From Guadua angustifolia (taxonomy: Eukaryota; Streptophyta; Magnoliopsida; Poales; Poaceae), in contig JAYEVE010000527.1 in assembly GCA_036346375.1 (NCBI GenBank), forward strand, positions 1,231,712 to 1,295,711: a stretch of DNA of 64,000 bases, read 5' to 3'. The notes below the pieces were generated by a model. It made no database searches. It was not told the origin of the DNA and worked only from the letters and a program-made list of their open reading frames with translations. Within the stretch, counting starts at the first letter, position 1. Each line of letters opens with the position of its first letter. Below are positions 1 through 10,202 of the stretch, in pieces. Position numbers and translations under genes: made by a program.

Positions 1-679
1 TATATTCGAATTCCAAATGGACTCATTCCTTGAGAGGCTGCACTCGGGCGAACGATGAAGCTAGCGGCGATTCTGACTCTCGTCAGGCCCCTCTCCTTCA
101 GATCGCTAATTAGGTCTAGGAGTTCCACAACCTGGTCCATCTCGTTACCCGAGGGAGTGGAGACCCAAGCAGGAGAAAATCTAGGCGGGAGCCTGACAAA
201 AGGAGGAAAAAAAGGATTGGGATTGGAGCCGTTGCGTAATTGGAAGCCGATGCCCCTAATTGTCTTAGGGGTATTCTTGTTCGGGTAAGGCTTCAGAAAA
301 AAAAAAGGTGGTGAAAAAGATTGAAATATGGGCAAACACCAAGAAATGCCTCGCAGAGATGAATAAAGATGAAAATTTGAAGAATGGAGTTGGGGTTCAA
401 GTTGATCAACTCAATATCATAGAAATGGAGAAGACCACGAAAGAAAGCGCTGCCGGGGAGGCTAAATCCGTGCTGGAAAAAGGATTCAAAAACCACAATC
501 TCCTCAGATCGGGGAGTGGGAAAAGGCTCACCCTTGGCCGGACGCGCACAGATCAACTCCAGTGCCGGAAGAACTCCAGTGGCGACCATCTCCTCCAGGC
601 ATTTCTTCGACGTCATCGAAGAGGCCCAATCTTTGGTTGAGGGCAGCACAGGAGCGTCCTGAGAGGATGAAGAAGACAT
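1..679 (-). pseudogene. Accessory ORF of Tat-type element E (putative gypsy-type transposon domain), partial
   Basis: From the Met at 679 the minus strand encodes a Ser-rich start and then the conserved block of the family annotated as 'putative gypsy type transposon' (Transposase_28), with the recognisable segments FFQHGFSLPG, LLHFYDIELINLNPNSIL and CEAFLG. The frame stops at 293 next to an A-run (299-306 on the plus strand). Codons for the downstream part of the same family (ELLDLISDLKERGL) continue in another frame to the window edge, so there is a frameshift near 290 and the C terminus lies outside. Such ORFs are known in Tat-lineage elements (Grande, RIRE2 relatives), antisense to gag-pol near the 3' LTR. 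Their function is unknown. The identification of the domain is firm; the state of the full gene cannot be judged. Confidence 0.75.
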
Positions 680-830
680 CTGTAGAAGGGATTAGCAATA
701 GCGTAAGATTTGGAGTGCGGCAGCGGTTAACCCTAGCGGCGGAGCTCGCTGCAAAAATGCTGAAATTTAGAAGATGAAGGGGCGAATGTGTGCAGTGCGA
801 AGAAAGACTCTTTATTCACATCAAGCCTTG

Positions 831-838
831 TATTTATA
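831..838 (-). promoter_or_regulatory. TATA box for the antisense accessory ORF of E
   Basis: TATAAATA reads on the minus strand about 155 bases upstream of the accessory ORF start at 679. It lies outside the inferred LTR of E, so the accessory ORF probably has its own promoter rather than using the LTR. This is inferred from motif and spacing only. Confidence 0.4.
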
Positions 839-909
839 AGAAGTGATATTGAATTTCACCCTGAGTGGGAAAAGGCATTTTGTCTTCTATATTTTGTCTG
901 GACTTGACC

Positions 910-1345
910 TAGGGTACGCCCCACGATGGGTCGCTAGCTGTGTGCCACAACTGTCGGGCACAGGTACTCACAGGCTGAGAATAGTTTGGGATATGGTATG
1001 CCCCATGATGGGTCGATCGCCAATAACCATATCAAACGGGATTTGGGTACCTTCCAAACTAAGTCGCAATGTCTTCTCGTGATATGCCTCATGATAGGTC
1101 AAACATTGGTTACCGCACAAGACGGAATCAGAAATCGTGAGTTGATTTTGAAAAAGGATTTCGAGGGTACACCCCATGATGGGCCTCCAGCTGCACACCG
1201 CGACTGACGGGTGCAGGTATCACTCGACTAATCCAGGGTACGCCCCATGATGGGTCGCTAGCTGTGCACCATGACAATTGGGTACAGGTACCTCTCGGCT
1301 AAAGCCAACCTAAACAAGGGTGTGCCCTAAGATGGGCCGACTGCC
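910..1345 (+). repeat. About 80-bp tandem subrepeats in the E LTR
   Basis: Six diverged copies of a unit with the core GCCCCATGATGGG(T/C) start near 915, 1000, 1083, 1170, 1244 and 1325, a spacing of roughly 75-87 bases. Several copies also share GCTAGCTGTG-ACC and CGGGT/CACAGGTAC segments. They lie upstream of the LTR TATA box, in the U3 position where retrotransposon enhancers sit. Confidence 0.7.
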
Positions 1346-1830
1346 AGTTTCCCAATAATTGGGCTGGATACCACTTAGAAAAATCAAGCATGGAGCTCTA
1401 TTGAGTCCTTCACGATCTCTTTGCCTGCAGCATGGCACCCAGCATGGAAAAGAAACCCGTCGGGAAGCCGTACCAAGAACTGGAAGCACTCGGCATGAAG
1501 CATGGCTCAGTTGGGATGCGACCAGAAAGACGGCAACTCAATCGCAAAGCACTCAGGGGCTACTGTGGAGTACATGGACTCCGGATATCTGAATGGCAGG
1601 CCGTGAGGACCACCCAAGAGGGGATGGGCCGAGCCAACTGCATAAAGACGGGTATCACCTGGACTGCTACCTACGTGCACAACAAGGAAACCCTGAAGAT
1701 AGTAACCAACCTTGATTAGGTTGGCTATGATTGTAATCCTAGTTGTTGTCATATTCGGCAGATAAGGATAGAGATAGAATCTTCACCTTGTAACCAATCG
1801 GGGATCTTCCTTGTAACCACCCCCCCCCGC

Positions 1831-1838
1831 TATATAAA
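1831..1838 (+). promoter_or_regulatory. TATA box of the E LTR
   Basis: TATATAAA followed by an AGGAGGGGG leader, on the strand expected for gag-pol of E. This is the canonical layout of a plant LTR promoter. Confidence 0.55.
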
Positions 1839-1915
1839 GGAGGGGGCAGGGAACCTCATTCAAGACATCCAGCACACGATCATACACATAATCCCAGAGC
1901 ACAGGACTAGGGTAT

Positions 1916-2645
1916 TGTTAACATTTGGGAAACGGATCCCCCGCTGAGCTTACTTGTTGAATGAGGTATCAACCAGGGCCCCCTTTTCCGTGAAGGGTTT
2001 ACGTCTAAAGAGTACCGCAAGGGAACAGAACCAGAAAGGGCAACGGACACGAGATTTTATACTGGTTCGGGCCTCTCACGATCGAGATAATAACCCTACA
2101 TCCAATTATCTTTACTACTGCTTGGATGCTTACAAGATGTTTGCACGAATATGTTGCGCGCATCTCTCTACGGGTGTTGCTTGTCAGCCCTTCCTCTCTT
2201 CTAACCTGCAGCGAGGGTATTTATAGGTGATCACAGCAGTTACAACCGAATAACACGCTATTACTGTGCCCGATCATGGCTGTAACTGCCTCCCTTGATT
2301 TCCGCCATGCTATGTCGTGGACGTAATGGGCTTAGATCATGGCCTAACGGTCATTTGAACCGCAGCGTAATTCTCACCACGTCGTCTTTATGGACCGAGC
2401 ACAACCTGCCGATCATGCTCGGGATTTTCCTTCAGCTATGGCCGACCGCCGCACTCCTCCGAGCAAACATGCTCGGGAAACTAAGGCGCATGCTTGGGGA
2501 CGAGCTTGGACATGGTCAGAGCAGACCCATCAGCTGATATGTCCGAGGATCTTCCTTGGGGACACCGTCCAAGGATAAGTATGGTCGACCGAAGACTGGC
2601 TACCGGGGTATGATGGTCTTTACGGAAATTATTCAATCCTCGACA
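1916..2645 (-). repeat. 3' LTR of element C
   Basis: Begins TGTTAACATTTGGG and ends CCTCGACA. It aligns without gaps to 43,075-43,804. A minus-strand TATA box (TATAAATA) is at 2218-2225. It is preceded by the TSD GGTAT (1911-1915) inside the LTR of E. Confidence 0.9.
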
Positions 2646-2665
2646 GCTAGCCCCCGAGGCTCAAG
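2646..2665 (-). other. Polypurine tract of element C
   Basis: Directly inside the 3' LTR, the minus strand reads TTGAGCCTCGGGGGCTAGC. This G-run context next to a TGTCGAGG LTR start is typical for RIRE2-like Tat elements. Confidence 0.6.
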
Positions 2666-2719
2666 TGGAAATTCACTTGGTGGGGCCTTCCCCTTGAGCC
2701 TTCAGACTCACAGGACGGA

Positions 2720-2973
2720 TTGGAGCCTTGCAGTGGAATACTACTGCAGCATCCAAGCTACACCCGCCCGGCCCCTGAAGACGCAAGCAACTTCGACCAA
2801 GAGCCCTCCCCGGCGACACTTGGAGTTTGCTGATAGAAAGGAGGTAAACGACTTGAAGACATGGATGAAGGATTACTCCGAGAAAAAATCGGGTCTGATG
2901 GCTCGCTTGCAACTGCATGCAGCAAAGTAGACCGGCAGAGGAGGCGGGACATCGAGCGCAATGCATCGAAGGG
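2720..2973 (+). pseudogene. Accessory ORF of element C, first part (before the A insertion)
   Basis: Plus-strand coding-like sequence antisense to gag-pol, with a charged, helix-prone segment (DLKTWMKDYSEKK). Near 2925 the ORF needs a frame change; after it the frame ends DIERNASKG at the insertion point. Removing element A plus one TSD copy joins this in frame to GEITELQAKLA at 34,797, which shows that A landed inside this ORF. The Transposase_28 block seen in E and A is not visible here, so the ORF is short or lost its N-terminal part. Confidence 0.55.
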
Positions 2974-4046
2974 TGTGTGTGTTCAGAAACCGCAAGTAAA
3001 TTTGTAAGTCTAGGGGCCACGCGCCTCCCGTTCCTTGAATGGTTAGACTACAGGGGTCCAAAGTTTATACTGGTTCGGGCTGAATGTCCCTACATCCAGT
3101 TCGAGTGGTGGCGTTGTATTCTTTGGGAATGCTGCCGTCATGAGTGAATTCTGAGCTTGTTCAAGGGGTCCGACAGGCCGGCCCTTCGATGTTAGAGTGG
3201 ACTCTCTACAGTTGGGTGATTTGGAATGGCTCCGATCGATCCCTCCTCATGAGACCCTGCCCCCTTTATATACGTGTGGAGGGAGCAGGTTACACGGGCG
3301 CTCTTAAGGAGGGATAAAAAAACAAGAGGGGGTAAGCTATGACCGGGAGTTGAGCCCTATGCCTAGGCGCAGAGTTGTTGGTCTTGAAGTCCGGTCTTGG
3401 GCTCTGACGCCTGTCCGTTGATAATCCTTACCATACCGGGCCGGTAGACACACCGGGTTGGTGTGGATGTCCCGTTTCTTTGGGAAACGGCGTACCGGTT
3501 GTCTGTGCGCTTGTCAGACGCTGACGTCGGCAATGGCTGGCTCCTGAAATTGTCTCGGGAGAACGCGCGTCTCCCTACTGTGCATGACCGGGTGATGAGA
3601 TAGCTTGCTTGACTTTGTCCATCCCTCGGGCCGCCTCGGGACGGTGCCACCTGCCCCTAGTGTGACTGGCGGGTCTGGTGAGACAGGTGCGCAGCCTAGG
3701 ATCCGCCGGTGGCGAGGCGAAGGTCTAAGGTCGGAGTCGATCGGGGACCCCGCCATAGGGACCCACCAGGGTTTCCGGCCAGATCCCATAGTCGGAGCAT
3801 GCGGGTGCGTCCGAGCATAGCTGTGGTCGGAACCCCAGGTCGGATCCGACCAGGCTGAGGTCGGAGCTCGATGGTGGCTCCGACTGCGATGTGATCGAGC
3901 TTGGCGCCGGATCGAACCGAGGGCCTCCGCCTTGAAGGAACCCCTGTTCGGCCGGGCCCGAAAGGCCCATCTGACATCTTTGTTTGTATCGGCAATTTCA
4001 TAGATGAAGCCTTGGTGTGGGGCACCCCTGGCGTAAGTATTCGCCA
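2974..4046 (-). repeat. 3' LTR of element A
   Basis: Aligns along its length to 33,731-34,791. A minus-strand TATA box (TATATAAA) is at 3265-3272, matching 34,014-34,021 in the other copy. The copies differ by many 1-3 base indels and local scrambles in C/G-rich stretches, quite unlike the clean substitutions between the LTRs of C. Confidence 0.85.
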
Positions 4047-5232
4047 AGAGTTTCGGTCGCCTTTAACATGCGTGTTCCTGGGCGGTCCATCATCCTTGAT
4101 AGGCCGACTCGCCCTTGGCCATCAATCCTTCTCTCGGTGCGCGCGAGCACTCCGCCGGTGTAGCCCCGAGCCCTCGAAAGCAGGTCAGAGAGCTAGTTGG
4201 GGGGTTTCATCGGACTTTTGATGGTTCGAGCCGAGCGGGCGCTCCTGATGGCTCGGGTTTTGCGGGATCCAACCGACTTGGTCGTCAGAGCCGTACCGAG
4301 GGCGTGTACGGGAGGTGTTGTCTGATGCCGAGCCCCTGGGCGAGTTTATGAGACTTGGCGGAGTCCTTCCTACCCAGTGAACTAATTTTGCCTAGGTGCG
4401 CGCGAGCGCACCCGGCGGGTGTAGCCCCCGAGCAGGTCGGAGAGCTGATTGGGGGTTTCTTTGATCAAGCGCCGTCCCACGCTTTGGCCGGACGCTGCCT
4501 GGCCGGGCACGGGAGGTTCCTTGCGCTTGACGAGGCCCCAGCTTCGGTGCTGCTTTACGTCAGAATCAGCGATTTGTTGGCTGGTTTTACGCCGAGCTTA
4601 GCGAGGGCGCCGGCCCCAATCTCGTCTTTGCGAGGTTGTCCGTGGGAGGAGCAGCCACTGCTCGCCCCACAGTACGCCTGGCCCGCAGTGTGGGAACCGG
4701 AGGGGGTGAGCGATCGCGGCTTGCCATGCGCCGGCTTGAGCATCGTGCTCGTGGAGCTACCGGGCGGGTTATCCGAGGGGCCTGAGATCCCTCCCAAGGA
4801 TTTTTTCCGAGCGACGATCCTCGAGTTAGGCGTCCGACTACCGGGGCGCACCCATGAGAGCCTTTTTACTTGATCCTCAGACGGTCCTCGAAGTCGTCAC
4901 CACCCGAGTGCACTGGCCGCCACCCAACAACGGGTTCCATGGAGAGCGTGAAGTATGGTCTTGACATGAATTAAGGTGATTGGGTCGCCCACCGACCCAA
5001 CTGGGGCCCACCGGGGCTCACCTGCTGGCCCCTTGCTCATTTTGTATCTCGGCGACCTTGAAACCTCTAGGGTTGTCAAGGCTTCGAGCCCCGCGGTGTT
5101 GAATGTTCTCGCCACTGGGCCGCCCGTGGCCCGGGCAGACTTTTTACCGATGCGCCTGCTGATCCAACTGGAGGCTAAAAATAGAGGGTCAGGACGGGCG
5201 CCAGCGAGTAGTGCTCCCTGCACCTCCCGTCC
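4047..5232. repeat. Non-coding spacer of element A with a duplicated ~260-bp unit
   Basis: No credible gene. A block with the core GGTGCGCGCGAGC...GGTGTAGCC...AGGTCGGAGAGCT...TTGGGGG occurs at about 4136-4206 and again at about 4395-4465, roughly 260 bases apart. This is the region between the 3' LTR and the first accessory module, where regulatory sequence for the plus-strand ORFs would be expected. Confidence 0.5.
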
Positions 5233-8200
5233 GCATTTAATGCGTAAAAGGTTTGGAAAGGATATGCTCGCTAGTGGCGCCTGGCGGCGCCGACGGGACG
5301 GCGACGCTTTGTTTCGAGGCGATGTTCGCTGGACTCGCCACTCTCACCGAACGGCGCCTGCTCGTGCCTCGCAAAACCAACGCTGGGAGACGCCGGCGAC
5401 TTCGCTTCCTTTTGCGCACAAGCACCCTCCCGCCCAAGAGGAGAAAGCGAAAAGTTCGGGGTTCGCTCTTACCTTTTCCCGCCTCCCATCCTCGTCGGCC
5501 GGAGATGTCGGGTCCGAATGCTCCATCTCGCCCAGCACAAGACAAGGCTTGAGAGGAAAGGGTTCCTCCCGCCGCTGACGCCTCACGGTGGAGGGTGCCG
5601 ACGGGGGCGGGTCCTCGCCTCGCCGACGATGAGATCAAGCAGCCCACCTCCTTCTACGAGCGCGGGTTCGGACTTCCGCTCCACTGGTTCATTCATGGAC
5701 TGCTGCACCACTATAAGGTCGAGGTGCACCAGCTCAACCCCCACGGAGTGCTCCACATCGCGGTCTTCATCACGTTGTGCAAGGCGTTCCTGGGGATCGA
5801 TCCCCACTGGGTGCTCTGGAAATATTTTTTTCATGCCAAGTTGAGGAAAGATCACGACGGGCTCGGGCGCCATGGGCGCCAGAGGTCTTCATATGTGTCC
5901 AGGCCGCACGGCGGATTATGTTGATTTGAAGCCGCCGCCGTCGAACCGGGGTGGCACTCAATGGTTCTATGTCCAACCCGAGGGGAGTGCCTGCCTTCTC
6001 CTGCCGCCTGGTGAGGGAGGAATGGTCCTAGGGGCTCGACAGTAGGGAGAAGAACAAGGTGGAGGTGATCGTCGAGAGGATCAAGGCCCAGGTGCTGCGG
6101 GGCCTGACCGGCGAGACCATCGTGCACGCTGATGAGGATGCTGCTCAACCCTCATGGCGCAGAGACCGCCCCATGTTCCAATATGGGGGTCCACGACTCC
6201 CCATGCGGATGGTGGAGACGAACTCGCCGAGTCGGAGGTCGAGGCTAGGTGGCCGCCCGTGTTGGTCGGTTGTGCCATCAGAGCGGTGGGCGGCCAACCC
6301 GAGCCCTTTTCAGCGAAGTCACCCTCCGGACCGTAAGCTATGTCGTTCGCTTTTTTTCCTTTCTTCTTCTCTCATGCTGCCTTTCGTGGCATCGCCTCGA
6401 CCGGCAGCATTTATACCATCCGTGGGTTGGCCAGGATGGTCTCCCGAGTGTTACTACCGGAGGAGAAAGCACAGAGGGCCGCGGCCCGCAAGATTTTCGA
6501 GCAGCGGGAGTCCGCTCGGAAGAGGCGGAGGGAGGAGAAAAGGAAGAAGAAGAGGAAGGAACGCTTGGCGAGGGGCGCGCGGGGCGAGGAGGTCTCTGAG
6601 TCGACCATCGCTGGACGGCTGATTCGGGTCATCTCGAGCACCAATGGCGCCACATTGCCGATCCGCACTGCGGGGTCTTCCGCCGCCGGTCTCTCGGCGA
6701 CTGCGGCGGCCTTGGCGGCCGGGTCGCTGCCGCCGCGCTTCAGTGGAGGTGCCCTTGAGACATCTTCGGCAAACGAGGGCGATTTGTTCGCCAGAGGGTC
6801 GCGAAGAAAATGCGACTCACGCTTGGCCGCGGCGGCGGGCGCCCGGACGGGCCGCTGCCCGCCGTGGTTTCGGTTGCCGGTGCCGCCACGGTGGTCCCGG
6901 GATCGGCGCAAGGGGAAACGGTCCCGGAGGATCCGGGATATAAGGAGCCCCCGGCACCGCTTGACGGGTCGGGGCCTTGCCCGGAGGTCGAAATGGGGGA
7001 GGGCGACCTCCCGCCACCACCGGTAGGGCCCGTTCCACCCACCGCAGCATCGGCAGCTAGTTTAGCCTCCTCCGCTGCCACCGACGGACCTCCCGAGAGG
7101 GCGCCGCGTCGACTGGGCGACTGGGCAGCCGTGACCCCACCGGTGAGCCACTGTTTGTGCTGGATGACGACGCGGAGGACGAGTTGTGGAGGACCTTCGA
7201 AGACGGCAAGCGACGGATCGCGAGTCAGGTGGATCAGGCCCGAAAAAGTTTGGCTATTGCTCTTCATTGTGTCGACGAGGCGTCGGGCGTGATTTCTGAG
7301 GTGGACGTCCCAATCAGCACGGTAAGCTAAGTCGGGGCCTTAGCTTCAGTCTCCGACTTGTTTTCAGCGATCCACGAGTCTGATGAAGTGTCCGCCTTTT
7401 GCAGGAACTAAAGCTCCGCTCGTCGAACAAAGCAGGGTTCCTCCGAGTCCTACATGGTCGGGCGAGGGGAAGCCACCGCCTTGTTGCACCGAAGCTACGC
7501 CAGGCTTTTGGACGCCTGAACGTGGATTTCGGGCGGAGGCGGCAGAGACGCAGCGGAAATTTGAGTCTCTTCTGATGGAGGCCAACAGCGCCAGGGATGT
7601 TGTCGCCGCCATGAGGAGGTCGCGCTGTCGGAAGTTGCCCGCCCGGTCAATGTGATCAGTCCGAGGGGAGCTTGATTCTCGAGAGGAGGAGCGCCGAGCA
7701 TGAAAGGGAAGCTCGCCAAGGCCAAGAGGATCTCCATCGCTTGGAGGCCTTCGGACGGTAAGCCACCCGATCCCGCTGAGGACTTTGCTATTGTAGATTG
7801 TTTGGTATGCTTCGACGCTTGTACCGGCTCAGAGTTGCGGAGGAGACTTGGTGATGTTATGGAACGCAGAAATTGGCCGGAGGCACATGATACGGCACTT
7901 CTGCCGCGGAGGTAGCGCCGCGAGAAGAAATTGGCGGAGGAGGGTTTGTCCGCGGCGGATCGCCGAGCTAATAGCTTCTCTGTGAGGCCGCCAGAGGTTC
8001 ATAATCGGGTGCTCGGGGCCGCTGTGCCGAGCCCGAGCTCGCCGCTGTCAGGCTGCTCGAAAGTGCCGAGCACGCCGAGCACTTTGCGTGAGCGTGGGAG
8101 CCGAGCTTGGGGTTACCTCGCGCTTGTCCTCGCTTCCCATTATGACGACGCCGACTTCGAGGTCATCAAGAGCGGGTTGCCGCATCAAACCGATGAGCAG

Positions 8201-8297
8201 TTGAGGAGCCGAGACTCAGATTGACCTGTGACGCCGCGATAATCGCCAAATTAATATCGCCGCAGGATATCCTCCATCGGGACAAGGGAGAAAATTA
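5233..8297 (+). pseudogene. Accessory module 1 of element A (putative gypsy-type transposon domain)
   Basis: Opens with GCATTTAATGCG (5233-5244) and has a candidate start at 5505 (MSGPNAPSRPA). At about 5640-5860 it encodes the Transposase_28 block (YERGFGLPLHWF, LLHHYKVEVHQLNPHGVL, CKAFLGIDPHW). Next comes a very basic stretch (ESARKRRREEKRKKKRKER, about 6510-6570), then Ala/Pro-rich sequence, and a C-terminal part near 8100-8297 (YLALVLASHYDDADFEVIKS) before a stop. The frame changes several times; some breaks could be introns, since T-rich AG-ended stretches occur at about 6345-6420 and 7330-7405. It is transcribed opposite to gag-pol. Its role in these elements is unknown. Confidence 0.6.
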
Positions 8298-10202
8298 GCT
8301 GCCCTTACTTTTGTTGATTGTAAAGACTTCGTTGAACATCGGATTGAAGTTTGTTCGGGCTGGTCGGATCAGCCCATCAATCTGGTTTTTGCTTATTTAC
8401 GCCCCCATGACAAGTGCCTTACGACTGTAGCCTTAGAAACCGCGAAGGTTACCTGAGCGTAAGTTGGTGCGCTATTGCGTTGTTCGGAGGAGGCGCAAAT
8501 AACCACTTTAGGATTGAGATGTTTTGTCTGGTGCCTGCCGCAGGGCTAGAATGTTTCCGACCGGCCATGGTTCCCATCGCTTGGGCACTTCCTTCTTCCA
8601 CAAAGCGCTATCGCGAACCGTGAGCCACCGGGCGAGGGCCGAGCGCTCGTGTCAAGAGGGATTGCTACCGGAGAGAACCGAGTGGTCGGTCGGGTCATCA
8701 TCTGCGCGGCGCAGGGTGTTGTAGCCTCGAGTGATGCGTGGGGCCGATATGCCGCCGCCACGCAAAGACTTGAGCTTGGGAGGAAAAAGCAAGTTTTTAG
8801 GGAAGAATCTTCTTAGCTGGTATCCCGTGTTCCGGTTCTCTTCAGCCAATGGGCCTGCTTCCATGATGCCCAGTGCGATCGTGGCGGCCCAGGAGCTTGA
8901 ACCGAAGAGTCGTGCTGCGCCTCTGTTGGGAGCGGTGCCCCTGCGCCAAGTCTTGTTGCATTTAATGCGGGAAGTGGGGAGTGGCGAGGGCTCGCTATGT
9001 CGCCTCGGGCGCTGAGTTAATGCGCTGTCACCGTCGGGACGCGGCCGTGTTCTTCTGGTCTGCCCGCCATGCCCATATAAATAGGTCAAGGAGGGCGCGA
9101 AAGCGACCACGTTCAGCCAGATTAACGTCGTTGCGCCGCCTTTTCGCCTTTTTCTTCCCGTTTCCCGAGTCAGTGAAATGACCAGTGGTGGTGACGATCG
9201 GAGGGCTGAGAAGCGAGAGGCCGCGGCGGAACCACACGGTTCGGTCCCCAAGAAGTCTGCGGTTCGTGCCGGATCTCACCGGGCGATTTAAGATCAAGAT
9301 CACCCCGCCTTCACGGTCTTTTCAGATCGGGAACCCCCAATCGAGGTGAGGGTTCATCGATCGGTGTTGGGGTTGCCTTTATCTTGTTTTTGCTGACGCG
9401 GGGTCTCTTCTTTCCTTTGCTAGTGCTTCGCTCGGCTTGGTTCCACCATTCGCAGCGCTGGAGATGGCGGTTGTCGCTCCGCCGCTGCCTCGACCGTCTC
9501 CTCATGGGCGAGAGGCACGGCGGCAGACTTGGCGGTGGCACTGGCGGGGCTATGGGCCTCCTTGACGCTTGAGCCATCGCGACTGCCGCTTAGGAGGCGA
9601 CGCGTTTTGGCAACGATCGCGAGTCCAGGTCTTTGAGAAGGAACTCGCCAAGGCGCAGGAGGAGGCGCAGCGAAAGCGGGCCCGTGTTGTAGTCACGGAA
9701 GAGGAGCTCGCTACGCACGCGAGAAGCGCGACGCGGGCGATTGGCCGAAAACGCCGCATTGCCGGGTCGACATGCCGTGATGCGAGCGCCGCGACACTCG
9801 CAAGAAGAGCCTCCCGCCGTGTTCGCTCGCGCTTGAGAGCATGCGCCGAACCCGAGGTGGCTTGGGGGCTACACGAGCCCTGTGAGCGATGCAGAGCAAT
9901 ATGCCATCGGCTCTCCTAAGCAACCGAGGCCCCGATGACCGCCCTCGGCCATACAATACGCCCGCGAGGGGCAGGCGATCGCCACCGACATTGCGGAGTA
10001 TGTGTTGGCCTGCTGCGCCAGCCGCGACACCTCCTTCTGCGTGCACACAGCCATTGCTGGGATCGAAGGAGACCCCCGCAAGATGCGAGTGAAAGTGCAC
10101 GCGGCGGTGGAGACAGTGGCGGGGCGAGGCGTGGTCACCGTGGGCCCCGAGGTCGGCAGCTCCGATGACGATGACGATGACGATGACGACTTTGCTGGGT
10201 GA
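8298..10202 (+). pseudogene. Accessory module 2 of element A, with its own TATA box
   Basis: The upstream region repeats module signals: GCATTTAATGCG at 8958-8969, TATAAATA at 9076-9083, and ATG at 9178 starting MTSGGDDRRAEKREAAAE. A later coding stretch has coiled-coil character (EKELAKAQEEAQRKRARV, about 9640-9695) and ends in a run of nine Asp residues (10,164-10,190) before a stop at 10,200-10,202. Frames are broken between these parts. Sequence at 8570-8650 is shared with the upstream part of module 3 (10,690-10,770), which supports an origin by duplication. The product is not recognised. Confidence 0.5.

Larger units (their letters stand above)
1..1915 (+). mobile_element. Element E: 3' end of a Tat-type Ty3/gypsy retrotransposon, left of the C insertion
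   Basis: The minus-strand accessory ORF implies that gag-pol of E runs on the plus strand to the left of the window. The 3' LTR follows and is split by element C. Its last part resumes at 43,805-43,921, where the text continues in register after the TSD GGTAT and ends with a typical RIRE2-like LTR tail (CCTGTATAAATCC, then GCCGACAACA, ending CGACA). The next bases belong to element D, so E was itself inserted in D. Confidence 0.65.
881..1915 (+). repeat. 3' LTR of element E, first part
   Basis: I place the start at TGTCTTC (881), just after a purine-rich stretch (863-875) that could be the PPT; this left boundary is tentative. The LTR holds a good TATA box (TATATAAA, 1831-1838) followed by a GGAGGGGGCAGGG leader typical of RIRE2-like LTRs. 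It is interrupted at 1915 by element C and finishes at 43,921. Confidence 0.5.

Noticed and set aside
10164..10190. Asp-run (GAT/GAC)n as a simple microsatellite
   Set aside because: It is in frame with the C terminus of accessory module 2 and ends at a stop codon, so I read it as coding.
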